Shown here: positions 47,075 through 57,561 of the stretch, in pieces | Layout of the letters: every line of letters starts with the position of its first letter | How positions within the stretch are numbered: position 1 is the stretch's first letter | Assembly (NCBI GenBank): GCA_963575745.1 | Contig: CAUYUJ010018885.1 | Coordinates: forward strand, 19,078-83,077 | Direction of reading: 5' to 3' | DNA from: Prorocentrum cordatum | Taxonomy: Eukaryota > Sar > Dinophyceae > Prorocentrales > Prorocentraceae | Length of the DNA stretch: 64,000 nucleotides | Notes under the pieces: generated by a model | What the model saw: only the letters and a program-made list of their open reading frames with translations | Told to the model about the DNA's origin: nothing | The model's database searches: none | Position numbers and translations under genes: made by a program

Positions 47075-47587
47075 CCTCAACGTTTTCGACTGTGCCGTGA
47101 TGCAGGGGACGAGGGAATAAAAAACATGCGTCAACTATAGTGGTAATCCGCGGCGGCTGTGTAATATGCGACTGCAGTGCTGCGAAACTCTGGCACCTAC
47201 AGCGATGCACCATCCAAATTCTACTGTTATGTAACTCATTTTTAATGACTGTGTTGCTCTAGAAGTGCCCTTAGCAAACGCTCGCGTTCGTGATTGGCCT
47301 CATGCTAGACCTGTAGTTGTATGGCCAGGTAAACCTTTAGCGAGGGTTAGCTAACTCATGTCGAGGGTTAGCTAACTGCTTTAGCTCGGGGGGGGTAACT
47401 TATAGCGAGGGTTAGCTAACCATCTTAACATTGGTTAGTAAGAGAGTTAGTAAGCAACTAAAGTGCCCCCATCAGTTCACTTAGTAACCATGTGTTAAGT
47501 GTTAGCTATGCAACTCACAACTCCTTAACAACACCGCTAAAACTTAGCAAGTTATATAAAGCTTGCTAAGCCACTCTTCTCCCCAAG

Positions 47588-48077
47588 CAGGGCCGGCAGG
47601 GCCGCCGGCAGGGCCGCCGGCAGGGCCGCCGGCAGGGCCGCCGGCAGGGCCGCCGGCAGGACCGGCAGGGCCGGCAGGGCCGGCAAGGCCGCAGGGCCGG
47701 CAGGGCCGGCAGGGCCGGCAGGGCCGGCAGGGCCGCAGGGCCAGGGCCGGCAGGCCGGCAGGGCCGGCAGGGCGGCAGGGCCGCAAGGGCCAGGGCCGGC
47801 AGGGCTTGCAGGGCCGGCAGGGCCGGCAGGGCCGGCAGGGCTGGCAGGGCCGGCAGGGCCGGCAGGGCCGGCAGGGCCGGCAAGGCCGGCAAGGCCGGCA
47901 GGGCCGGCAGGGCCGCCGGCAGGGCCGCCGGCATGCAGGGCCGCCGGCAGGGCCGCCGGCAGGGCCGCCGGCAGGGCCGCCGGCAGGGCCGCCGGCAGGG
48001 CCGCCGGCAGAGCCGCCGGCAGGGCCGGCAGGGCCAGCAGGGCCGGCAGGGCCGGCAGGGCCGGCAGGGCCGGCAGA
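47588..48077. repeat. GCCGGCAGG minisatellite (right flank of Element 1)
   Basis: Same 9-bp unit as 36531-36971, with a GCCGCCGGCAGG variant at both ends. Continuation of the array that Element 1 split. Confidence 0.95.
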
Positions 48078-48702
48078 AGAGCGTATTTTCAGTTTTTGTT
48101 TGTTTTCCAAATCCCCCAGGGGCACCCAGGACCGCCCAAGACGGCCCCTGACAGGGCCCCAATATGGCCCAAGAGGCCACCTTCATGTTCATCTTGCCTC
48201 CGTCTTTTTCCTCGTCCAGCCCTATTCCATGCTCCTCGTGTATAGTTTCCTCCGTTCCCTCCTCTTGCCCGCTTTCTTTTTCTCTTGCTTCCTGCCCTCT
48301 ACTTCGTATACATCCGCCCTCCTGCCCCCTCCATCCTCCTCCCGCCTCGGTAATCCCCCTTCGTCACTTCCTCCGCCCTGCCCCTCCCAGTCCCTCCCCT
48401 TTTCACTTTTCTCTCTCCTGTCCTCCCTCTAACCTCCCTCCTACTCGTCCTCCCTTCCTCCTCCTTCATCTTTCTTTTGCGGCCGCCTCCTCCCTCCACC
48501 GTCCCTCTTCACAACTCCCTCCTCCCGCCTGTTCCCGCCTTCCTCCACTGTGGTCGTCTTGCCCCCCCCCTCCTCGGTGTTGCCTCTTAGTGCCACCATC
48601 TTCCACTCGTGTGCCAGAAGCCCGAGCTCCCCCGAGCCGACACCGACAGCTGGCGCTGTCTTCCGTGGCGCGGTCTCTCAGAGGGCTGATGGAGCAGAAC
48701 AA
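48078..48702. other. Pyrimidine-rich spacer, no gene
   Basis: 48105-48180 is the GGCCC-type repeat. 48190-48600 is CT-rich (CCTCCCTC-like) with only shadow ORFs. Confidence 0.6.
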
Positions 48703-48847
48703 GCATGTCCCTCTACAGGAGAAACATTCAAATATAGTCAGACAGTCGTGTGGGGAAGATGTTTCGATCATTGTTTACTATTGTTGGACCTGGTTTGATG
48801 ACTTATTTGTTATTTGTCGTCCAAAATCCGCCTGTAGGAGGACATGC
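48703..48847. mobile_element. MITE-like element, diverged copy of 10117-10268
   Basis: GCATGTCCCTCTACAGG at the left and the inverted CCTGTAGGAGGACATGC at the right, with an AT-rich core containing ATATAGTCAGACAG. Length and layout match the element at 10117-10268. Confidence 0.6.
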
Positions 48848-49245
48848 ACGACCTAAACGTAGATACGGCTGCGACAGTCATGAAACAACCGACCATCTTC
48901 CAGGACTCTGGTCCAGTTTCTACCTCCCCTGTGAAGGCACGAGGTTGTATTCGCAAGGCCTCGCGTCGTTCGAAGACTGCGCCCGAAAGCCGACCCAGGC
49001 TTCTCGGGCAAACAGCAGCTCAGCCATTGTCCTGGCTGCTTTCAGGCACACCTCCTCGCGTGGTGAACACAAGTGCAGAGGGGACTGGGTCTGTTGCTGA
49101 GGGCCCCCAACAGATGATTCGCGATTTTCGGGACTGCGCTCCCGATGCCCCAACCTCTGCGGGTTCAACTGTCGCTGCGGTATCGGACACCTCCGCTGAG
49201 GTTCACCTGGTTGCAGACATCCTTCGAGTTCTGAGCTCGGGCTGG

Positions 49246-49267
49246 TCCGAAATCAGTTTGGCTCCAG
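49246..49267 (+). other. Possible relict spliced leader 5
   Basis: TCCGAAATCAGTTTGGCTCC plus AG matches 17 of 22. A second, shorter leader-tail-like match (CAATTGGGCTCGAG) follows immediately, as expected if two rounds of trans-splicing and retroposition occurred. It lies 125 nt before the ATG at 49392. Confidence 0.5.
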
Positions 49268-49391
49268 CAATTGGGCTCGAGCTATCAAGCAACGTAAGCT
49301 CAAGCCGGTGCGTTTGGCATCGTCAGGTGGCAGCTCATTCGGAGCCCTGCTTTCGAAAACTTCGCGACCGATTTTGGCGCAAGCGCGTTCA

Positions 49392-50276
49392 ATGGCTGAG
49401 GAGCAGACATTTGTGACATCACCTCAGGGAGATTTCCGTGTGCAGCGGCGTCGGGTCGTTGGGTTTCATTTGTCCCGCTGGATTTGTGCACTCTTTATCG
49501 CAGTAGGATTGGTCGGCGCTGGTTATTTCGTAGCATGTAGACTGGACAGAGCGTTTGACAGGGCGGCCATAATCGACAGCGAAGATAGAAGTACTTTCTT
49601 GAACACACTGGACGACACCGCTTCAACTCTGAATTACAGCTCTCGGAACGGGTCGGAGATTTCCAGAGAAAAAACCGAGATTTCCAGGCTGCATGTCCCT
49701 GCAGAGCTGATGCCACCATTTCTAAAGTATCTCGACCCTGATGACCCCGACTTTTCAGAATTGAACAGGCGGTGCTTAAAAGAGTCCTACGGAAAGACGG
49801 CTGGGCCTGGCAAAGGAGGAATCCGGACATGCAGCCCGATTAGATTCAGTGTTCCAATGTCCGTCTATACCCTCATAGATAAGTGGGACACGGAAGCATG
49901 TGCCGATGGGCCTAACACATCATGGTTTTCGTTCAACGTGAACATGTCCACAAAGCAGTATTACAATGCCGCGGCGATATGCTTGGAGTGGCCAAACGGG
50001 GATCCGGATGCGAAAACACAGCTTGGGACGTGTGGAGTGGAAGCGAACATGGTTGGCATTGTGGGCCAGGGTTGGCCTGTCGACTGCAAGGTGCCACCCT
50101 CTGGCCAAACGCCGCCACCCGACGATCTGCAGCTAATCGGAGGGCCTTGGTGCGACTCGTGCACCGTCTGCGCACTGGACCCGGTCGACATAGCAAAGTC
50201 TTCGTGCTACCCCTCTGCGAGGAGGCTGGGCTCCACGGACACGTGGTCTCCGCCGGTTGTCGGAGGCGCCCCGTGA
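49392..50276 (+). CDS. Single-pass membrane protein (294 aa), unknown
   Basis: Intronless ORF. ATG at 49392 is the first in-frame ATG; the frame is open a further 28 codons upstream without one. Residues 1-27 are polar and basic (RVQRRRVVGFHLSR). About 30-49 is one hydrophobic segment (ICALFIAVGLVGAGYFVACR), giving a type II signal-anchor topology with a ~245-residue luminal or extracellular part. That part has Asn-linked glycosylation sequons (NYSSRNGS, NTSW, NMS) and eight or nine Cys (CLKES..., TCSPIR, GPWCDSCTVCALDP). Not recognised. The possible upstream leader relict suggests a retroposed gene. It lies inside the putative 38-kb TUTase intron, same strand. Confidence 0.7.
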   Translation: MAEEQTFVTSPQGDFRVQRRRVVGFHLSRWICALFIAVGLVGAGYFVACRLDRAFDRAAIIDSEDRSTFLNTLDDTASTLNYSSRNGSEISREKTEISRLHVPAELMPPFLKYLDPDDPDFSELNRRCLKESYGKTAGPGKGGIRTCSPIRFSVPMSVYTLIDKWDTEACADGPNTSWFSFNVNMSTKQYYNAAAICLEWPNGDPDAKTQLGTCGVEANMVGIVGQGWPVDCKVPPSGQTPPPDDLQLIGGPWCDSCTVCALDPVDIAKSSCYPSARRLGSTDTWSPPVVGGAP

Positions 50277-50279
50277 GGC

Positions 50280-51069
50280 CCAGGAGCCAGAGCCGCTCGT
50301 GGAGGTGTGTGCTCCTCCTGCCCTTCCCGAGCTTCACCTGTCCTATCCATTGCGGCGGCCAGGATGTACAGTCGGACCGAGGTGTAAAAATCGGGGTTGT
50401 GGAAGCTGTCGTTGGATGTCTGAGGTTTCTCGGAAGTTGTGGCTCCCTCCTGGAGGTCCAGCCTCAGAATGTTTTCCAGCAGCTGCGCCTCGCCGAGAGC
50501 GTTCCTGGGGTGCCCGAATCGTCCCGAACGGCCGCTGGATACCCAAGCTATATACAGTCAACCCGCATAGTTAGGATGGGCAACCTTCCCAAAGGCACCC
50601 TCGCATCCTTGCCTCCTCGGTCCATCCTTGGCCACCTTCGTTGGCCGCGCCCCGCTCGAGAAGCTTCGAAATGGGCGTAAAAGGCCCCTTCATCCTTATC
50701 GCCGTATCGCGCATCCTTCCTACACGGGTTGACTGTAAGACCGAGGTGGTTTGTTGCTGGGTTGCCATGCGTCACAGACATTGGCCGCCGTCGGACATGG
50801 AGATAGAAAGTAGAGGAGGAGGAGGAGGACGACGACGACGACGAAGACGACAACGACGAGGACGACGGGAAGGATTTCGATGTTCTGGGGTCCTTGTCGA
50901 GGTCCCCTTCGTGGAGCCTCTTAGGGTCAAATGGGTCCGTCGGGGACGTCGCTGGGGCTTCCTTCATTCAATGGTGGTCGGGGCGGGCTCCTGGGGAGCG
51001 GGTGCAGGAGGAAGCCGGCTCACGACCCGAAAGCTCCGCGGGGGTCGGCGGACATGCAAAGTGTACGTG
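50280..51069. other. Spacer with dispersed-repeat copies
   Basis: 50475-50545 matches the repeat at 5478-5555. 50557-50735 matches 10445-10620. 50815-50870 is a short GAGGAG/GACGAC stretch. No gene recognised. Confidence 0.6.
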
Positions 51070-51300
51070 CTCACGGCGTCCTCGTGCTGGCGGTCTTGGG
51101 CTGTTCGGGGGCCTCTGGAGGGCCTCTCGGGGGCCTCTTACGAGGCTCCGAGAGCTCTTGGGGCCTCTTGAGAGGCCCAAGAGGTCCAAACGAGGCCCCA
51201 AGAGCTCTTGGGGCCTCGTTTGGGCCTCCTGGGGGCCATCCTGGCTTCTTGGGGGCCTCCCAGGCGGCCTCGGGGGTCACGTGGGGGCGGAGGGCCCCAG
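51070..51300. repeat. GGCCTC-type degenerate repeat
   Basis: Same repeat class as 18150-18613, here in the GGGGCCTCTTGAGAGGCCC orientation, with inverted arms around 51170-51215. Confidence 0.75.
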
Positions 51301-52059
51301 ATGTGGGTGTTCGCGTGGCGGAGTGGGCCGGGAGGCTTCCCCGGGTTTCCTCCAGGAGCCTTCCCCGAGCTCCCCCGAGAGGCTCCGGGAGCTGCGCAGG
51401 AGATCCCCAGTCCCCAATGCAGTGTGTTCGACTTCGCTGCTGGCTGGATCTACCAGCCCAACTCCAATTCCAATGGATCTCTGTCAAGTGCTGTGGGATT
51501 TGATTCTGAAATCTTCAGTTGGGCTGGAAATGGAGTGGCCTTGGGGCTTGTGAGCTCCCAGCGAAAATAAAGAAGCTGAATGTCTGCTCGAGGGCCCAAG
51601 CACGACGGTCCCAGGACGCCCCCAGGCTGCCCCAGCAAGTTTCCAGCGGCACAGTGAGATTCCAAGAGGCCGCTGGCGTGCCCGTACTTGGTTTCCACGA
51701 GGGCCGCAGCAGTCAAAAGCCAAGAGGAATCCCAATGTGTTTCCCTTTCTATGCTGGGGTTTCCACTTGTGGCCAGCGCGTGGCTCCAAGATGGCCGCGG
51801 GGGCTTACATGGCACCGAAGAGGGTTGCAAGATTGCCCAAGGATAGCCCAGGACTGTCGCGAATACAAAACTTCTGGACGACCTCAGCCACCAATGCGTG
51901 CGCTGCCAAGCCAAAGGACCTGATCATCCGGACACGGCCCCTCTGACGCGCTTCACGCTTGGCCCCGTGGCAAGTAGGACTTGAGCGCGCGCGATGGTTC
52001 GAGTATACACCAGCCCTGGGCTCCCAGGACGGCTCCTCGACGCGCCATGCGGTCTCTGG
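51301..52059. other. Mixed-composition spacer, no gene
   Basis: Short ORF 51430-51570 ends at an AATAAAG motif but has no support. The rest holds no recognisable feature. Confidence 0.5.
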
Positions 52060-53620
52060 GACCCCCCGGGAGCGCGCTGGGGTTGCGCCCGGAGGCTGAA
52101 GACGCCCCCAGGCGCCAAGAGAGCTCCAAGAGCGGTCCAAGAGGCCTCCAAGACAACCCAAGGGCGCTCCAAGACGCCCAAGATGGCCCCAAAAGGATCC
52201 AAAGACCACACCAAGACGGCCAAAGAGGTCCCCAAGAGGACTCAAGAGGATTTCACGATGCAGAAGTCATTGATTTACCATATGTTTTCCTATATATTTC
52301 ACGACGTCGTCTCTTCGAGCTACCCGCACTCCAAGACAGCCCCAGAGGCGCCCAAGACCGCTCCAACACGGCCCAAGAGGCCCTCAAAAGGGTCCCAAGA
52401 CCAGCCAAGACGGCCCCAAAACGGCCCAAGAGGCGTCCACGACGGCTGAGGAGAGCCCCAAGACGGCCCCAAAGGGGGGGCCACACCAACTTAGAAGTCG
52501 AGCGTTCCGCCCCAAGACGCCGCCCAGGAGGTCCCATGACGCCCCCAAGAGGCTCCACGATGCCCCCACGAGGCCCCCAAGAGGCCCCACGAGGCCCCTA
52601 GGAGGCCCACAGGACGCCCCAAGAGGCCTCCAAACAGCCATCACGAGACTTCAAAACTGTCTCCCAGCAGCTCTCGACAGGCTTCTTTCGATATCCCTAC
52701 GAACATGTACGAGGCTTCTATCCCACAACCAAGACATGGTGGCGGGATGGGCCGTAGGCCACTAGGCAAGCCGCCGCCCCCTCGTGGTCCTGCCACAGGG
52801 GCGATTGGCGTGCTAAACACTATATTCGGCTTGGTTGTGTCTCCTTTTCCAAAAGCACTATCCCTGAGGCTTCGGCCCAGCGCGCTGGCCACCCGGAAAG
52901 TCGCCGAACAAGTGCACTCCATCGATTTTCTCCTCCAAGATGGCCCCAAGATGGTCTCCGAGACGGCTAAGATGGCCCAAGATGGCCTCCAAGTTCGCCC
53001 AAAATGGTCCAAGATGGCCTGCAAGACGGCCCAAGAGGGGCCGACATACCTCCAAGTCCGCCCAAGAAGCCGCCAATGCGGGCCAAGATGGTTCCAAGAT
53101 GGCCCAAGACGGCCCAAGATGCGCCCAAGAGGCCTCCAAGACGGCCGAAGAGGCCTCCAAGAGGTTCTCCAGGAAGGCCCGAAGAGGCCAAAGTCATTGA
53201 GCTTCCATACTTTTTTGAAGGATTGGCATTTGCTTTTTTTCGGCCTTCCGACGGCCCGAGACTGCCCAAGAGCCCTCAAATATCGCCCCAAGATCGCGCA
53301 AGAGGCCTCCAAGATGGCCCCAGAGCGGCCCAAGAGGCCCCCAAGACGGCCCCAAGAGGGCCCCACGACGGCCCAAGAGGTTTCCAAGACGCCCAATGTG
53401 GCCTCCAAGACGGCCCTGGAGCACCCCAAGAAGGCCCCATTTCGGCCCAGAGAGGCCCCCAAGACGGCTCCCGACGCCGTCAGACAGGCCAGGAGGCCAC
53501 CAAGACGGCCCAAGATGGTTCGTTCCAAGATGGCCCAAGAGGGTCCCAAGTCATCTCCAAGACAGCCCAAGAGGCCTCCAAGAGGTCCTCCAGGAAGGCT
53601 CGAAGAGGCCAAACTCATTG
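52060..53620. repeat. GGCCCCAAGAGG-type degenerate tandem repeat
   Basis: Two large blocks (52060-52640 and 52930-53620) of 10-13-bp units AAGATGGCCCAAGAGGCCTC. A TTTGAAGGATTGGCATTTGC motif occurs at about 53212 and 53635, showing a ~420-bp local duplication. 52641-52929 is unique without a gene. Open frames on both strands (Gly/Leu/Trp/Ser-rich on minus) are repeat shadows. Confidence 0.8.
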
Positions 53621-53734
53621 AGTTCCCATGCTTGTTTGAAGGATTGGCATTTGCTTAGTTTCGGGCGTAGCCCGAATTTGTTTCTCGCGGGGTAAACTGA
53701 CTGAGCTGAACTAGCTGGTCGCACCTGATACGCG

Positions 53735-55235
53735 ACTGTTTTATTCTCGGCCGCCGAGGGCACAACCTATGGCGCAACCAATAGGAGACGGTTTTATTCT
53801 CGGCCGCCGAGGGCGCAACCTATGGCGCAACCGATAGGAGTACGCCTCGGTGTTATTCTCGGCCGCCGAGGGCGCAACCTATGGCGCAACCGACAGGAGA
53901 CGGTTTTATTCTCGGCAGCCGAGGGCGCAGTTTATGGCGCAACCGATAGGAGACGGTTTGATGTTCGGCCGCGGGGGTCGCAGCCCATGGCGCAACCGAT
54001 AGGAGACGGTCTTATTCTCGGCCGCCGAGGGTGCAACCTATGGCGCAACCGATCGGAGACGGTGTTGCTCTCGGCCGCCGAGGGTTCGGCCGCCGAGGGA
54101 GCAGCCTATGGCGCTACCGACAAGAGGCGGCTTGATTTTCGGCCGCCGAGGGCGCAGTTTATGGCGGTACCGATCGGAGACGGTTTGATTCTCGGCCGCC
54201 GAGGGCGCAACCGATGGCGCAACCGATAGGAGATGGTTGTATCCTCGGCCGCCGAGGGCGCGACTTATGGCGCAACCGATCGGAGACGGTTTGATTCTCG
54301 GCCGCCGGGGGCGCAACCTATGGCGCAACCGATAGGAGCACGCGACGGTTTATTCTCTGCCGCCGAGGGCGCACCTTATGGCGCTACCGATAGGAGACGG
54401 TTATATTCTCGGCCGCCGAGGGAGCAACCTTTGGCGCGACCGACAAGAGACGGTTTTATTCTCGGCTGCCGAGGGCGCAACCACTGGCGCAACCGATCGG
54501 AGACGGTTTTGTTCTTGGCCGCCGATGGCGCAACCTGTGGCGCAACAGATAGGAGCACGCGATTGTTTTATGCTGGGCCGCCGAGGGCGAACCGATGGCG
54601 CAACCGATCGGAGTACGCGATGGTTTTGTTCTCGGCAACCGAGGGCGCAACCGATGGCGCAACCGATAGGAGACGGTTTTATTCTCGGCCGCCGAGGGCG
54701 CAACCTATGGCGCAACCGATAGGAGTACGCCTCGGTGTTATTCTCGGCCGCCGAGGGCGCAACCTATGGCGCAACCGATCGGAGATAGGAAACTATTTTA
54801 TTTTCGGCCGCCGAGGGCGCAACTCATGGCGCAACCGATCGGAGTACGCGACGGTTTCATTCTCGGCCGCCGAGGGCGCAACCTATGGCGCAACCGATCG
54901 GAGACGGCTTGATTCCCGGCCGCCGAGGGCGCAACCTATGGCGCAACCGATCGGAGATAGGAGACTATTTTATTATGGGCTGCCGAGGGTGCAACCTATG
55001 GCGCAACCGATAGGAGGCGGTTTTATTCTCGGCCGCCGAGTGCGCAACCTATTGCGGAACCGACAAGAGACGGTTTTATTCTCGGCCGCCGAGGGCGCAA
55101 CCCTTGGCGCAACCTATTGGAGACGGTTTTATTCTCGGCCGCCGAGGGCGCAACCTATGGCGCAACCGATAGGAGACTGTTTTATTCTCCGCCGCCGAGG
55201 GCGCAACCTACAGCGCAACCGATAGGATGCGGCTT
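53735..55235. repeat. ~56-bp satellite (CGGCCGCCGAGGGCGCAACC)
   Basis: About 26 copies of a unit with GGCGCAACCGATAGGAGACG, GTTTTATTCTC and the palindromic core TCGGCCG, with extra 6-9-bp inserts (GTACGCGA) in some units. ORFs in several frames are shadows. Confidence 0.95.
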
Positions 55236-56353
55236 TTACGCGACAGACTTGCGCCATTTCGCTGGCATCCTTGCGGCAGGGTCCGTGACCTGTTTCGGCT
55301 TTGAGCCGCTCTCTTGAACCGCAAGCGGGCCAGCGAGGGCGTCGAGGACCGAGGTGCCAGGAGAGCGAGGATGAGCAGCAGGAGGAAGAGGAGTAACGGG
55401 GACGAGGTCCTAGACGAGGACGACGAGGATGAACTAGAGCAGGAGGAAGACGAGGCAGACGAGGAGGATGAGGAGGAGAACGAGGAGGAGGAGGAGGAGG
55501 AGGAGGAGGAGGAGGACGACGACGATCACGATGGGGAGGAGGACGGAGAGGAATACGAGTAGTACGAGGACGAAGTGTGGGCATTCGAATGCGTGCGGGG
55601 CTACGCCAGAAGTATGCTCGCCGTTTGGGCTGACGGTGGGGCCTAAGCCGCGAGCTGTCTTGTGACTTGTGATTATTGGACCATGTGCTCCTCCGTTGTT
55701 GAAACCCTTCGGGGAGCATTGGGGGGGGGGGGGGATGGCGGGGAAGATCAAGAGGAGGACGAGGACGAGGAGGAGGAGGGAGGAGGAGGAGGACGAGGGC
55801 GCATCTTGGGAGCCTCTGGGGGCATTTGTTGTGTCTCCTGGGAGCTTCCTGGGAGCCTATGGGAACCCTAAACAAATCAATGCACGCCGCCGCCCCTGTC
55901 CGCGCGCGCACCGCTGCTTACACCATGTACCACGCACCGAAGCAAAAACATAGTTATCATCTCTCCTCCTCCTCCTCCTCTTCTTCCTCCTCCTCCTCCT
56001 CCTCCTCCTCCTTCTGACCCACTGGCCCACCGAAACATAAACAATAGTATCATCTCTCCTCTTCCTCCTCCTGGCCCGCTGACCCCCCTCATGGCATAAG
56101 TGTCGTCCAGACTCCTCCTCCTCCTACACCTTGCTTGCCGCTCTCTCCTTCTCTCACGCCCCTTTCCATCCTCCACCTCCCTCCCCTCTTCTCCCCGCTT
56201 CGCTCATCTCCTCTTCCTCCTCCTGCTGCTGGTGTTCCTCCTCTCTTCATCTCCCACCTCCTCTTCCGCCTTCTCCTCCTCCTTCCACTGCTCTATCCCG
56301 CCGCCTCTCCTTCTTCGTTGCCTCCCCCCTCGCCTCCCGCTCTCCCCCTCCAG
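55236..56353. other. Spacer before TUTase exon e
   Basis: 55314-55562 is a Glu/Asp-rich open frame over a GAGGAC repeat, not convincing as a gene. 55965-56350 is strongly pyrimidine-rich (TCC/TCT) and ends at the acceptor CCCTCCAG, so it forms the polypyrimidine tract for exon e. Confidence 0.6.
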
Positions 56354-56465
56354 GTGTTCGGCTTCTTCCACTTCTTCTGCCGTGCGTACCGCTGGGGCCG
56401 CGGGGATCTCCAGAGCGAGGTCGTCTCGATCCGCTGCGCTGACCGCCGGAGAGCGGATCCATGGC
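56354..56465 (+). CDS. TUTase-like gene, exon e (PAP-associated domain)
   Basis: VFGFFHFFCRAYRWGRGDLQ then SEVVSIRCADRRRADPW. This fits the family motif L-[VL]-x-G-F-[FL]-x-[YF]-[YF]...W...V-V-S-I-R near the end of the PAP-associated domain. Phase 0 at the acceptor and continuous with exon d (TMAHL). The 3' boundary is approximate. The following E-D-P-F-x-x-x-x-N segment expected of TUTases was not found, so at least one more exon is missing or outside the window. Confidence 0.72.
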
Positions 56466-56724
56466 TCTCCGCAGGGGGGGGGGGAGGCGGGCCCGGGCGT
56501 GCCAGCAGGAGGCATACAATTGGAGGGGTTCTTGCATTGGAGATGTTTCCTGTGGGCGTGGGCTAGTAGAGTCCAGCGCTGGCTCCCTGGCACTACGGTC
56601 GCGAAGAGCTACGACAAGGGGGACCGACCAGAGGCCCGCAAGACAAACGAGCGAGGCGAGGGCCAGAGAAGACACCGAGCGGTCGGGGAGGGGGGAGGGG
56701 GGCACTCCCTGGAGGTCCACAGGA

Positions 56725-56834
56725 TGAGGATGAGGAGGAGGAGGAGGAGGAGCAGGAGGAGGAGGATGAAGAGGAGGAGGAGGAGGAGAAGGAGGAGGAG
56801 GAGGAGGAGGAGGAGAAGGATGAGGATGAGGATG

Positions 56835-56889
<55 letters not shown>

Positions 56890-57425
56890 GAAGGAGGGAG
56901 GAGGAGGAGGAGGAGGAGGAGGGAGGAAGGAGGATGAGGATGAGGGAGGAGGGAGGGAGGGAGGGAGGGAGGGAGGAGGAGGAGGAGGAGGAGGAAGATT
57001 TGGAGGAGGAGTAAGAGGAGGAGGAAGAAGAAGAAGAAGAAGAAGAGTTGGAAGGAGGAGGAGGAGGAGGAGGAGGAGGAGGACGAGGACGAGGACGGAC
57101 GAGGACGAGGAGGAGGAGGAGGAGGAGGAAGGAGAAGGTGGAGGAGGAGAGGAGGAGGAGGAGGAGGAGGAGGAGGAGGAGAGGAGGAGAGGAGGAGGAG
57201 GAGGAGGAGGAGGAGGAGGAAGTTGGAAGGAGGAGGAGGAGGAGGAGGAAAGAAGAAGAAGAGAGAAGAAGTGGAGAGGAGGAAGGAGGAGGAGAGGAGA
57301 GGAGGAGGGAGGAGGAGGGGGGAGGGGGAGGAGGAGGAGGAGGAGGAGGAGGAGGAGGAGGAGGAGGAGGAGGAGGAGGAGGAGGAGGAGGAGAGGAGGG
57401 AGGAGGCGGGAGGAGGCGGGAGGGG
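56725..57425. repeat. (AGG)n array with a (GAT)n core
   Basis: GGA/GAG repeats with (GAT)n at about 56838-56890 and (GGGA)n near 56945-56975. No gene. Confidence 0.95.
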
Positions 57426-57561
57426 GAACGGTCCGTAGCCCTTGGCTCAAGGCCATTTCCCACCCCCTCGGGTGGGGTGAGGGCTCGAGGGTTGTTTTTT
57501 TGTACTCATCGACACCGCCCCGGCGGTGGAGCAACCAGCGCAGTCCCGCTCCTTAGTCGCA

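Larger units (their letters stand above)
36972..47587 (+). mobile_element. Element 1: 10.6-kb four-gene DNA transposon
   Basis: Left end CTTGGACAG (36972-36980), right end CTCCCCAAG (47579-47587): inverted with seven of nine positions matching. A further inverted similarity follows (GCTAAGGTTTAGCTTATATA against the complement of TATATAAAGCTTGCTAAG). CA flanks both ends (36970-36971, 47588-47589). Excision restores an intact minisatellite unit. Both subterminal regions (about 36990-37375 and 47330-47585) are rich in GGTTAGC / GTTAGCTAAC motifs, plausible transposase sites. Four intronless genes lie head to tail on the plus strand. Confidence 0.82.
18143..56353 (+). other. Putative 38.2-kb intron of the TUTase-like gene
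   Basis: Begins GTGCCC and ends CCCTCCAG. Exons d and e are both phase 0 and join to give TMAHL-VFGFFHFF, which matches the expected family pattern. The interval contains two large DNA transposons, a SINE-like insertion, satellites and several ORFs. Alternative: exon e belongs to a second gene copy and the genes between are an unrelated locus. Confidence 0.6.

Noticed and set aside
49246-49267. Functional spliced-leader RNA gene
   Set aside because: No intact 22-mer, no downstream GT donor and Sm-site arrangement; only relict-like matches at ORF starts.
52641-53618. Gly/Leu/Trp/Ser-rich minus-strand ORF (also 18.1-18.6 and 20.3-20.7 kb)
   Set aside because: Follows degenerate 10-13-bp GGCCC-type repeats; all frames are equally open.
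53735-55235. 330-residue ORF over the ~56-bp satellite
   Set aside because: Period not needed for coding, parallel ORFs on both strands; repeat shadow.
55314-55562. Acidic Glu/Asp-rich small protein
   Set aside because: Mostly a GAGGAC trinucleotide tract with no conserved segment.
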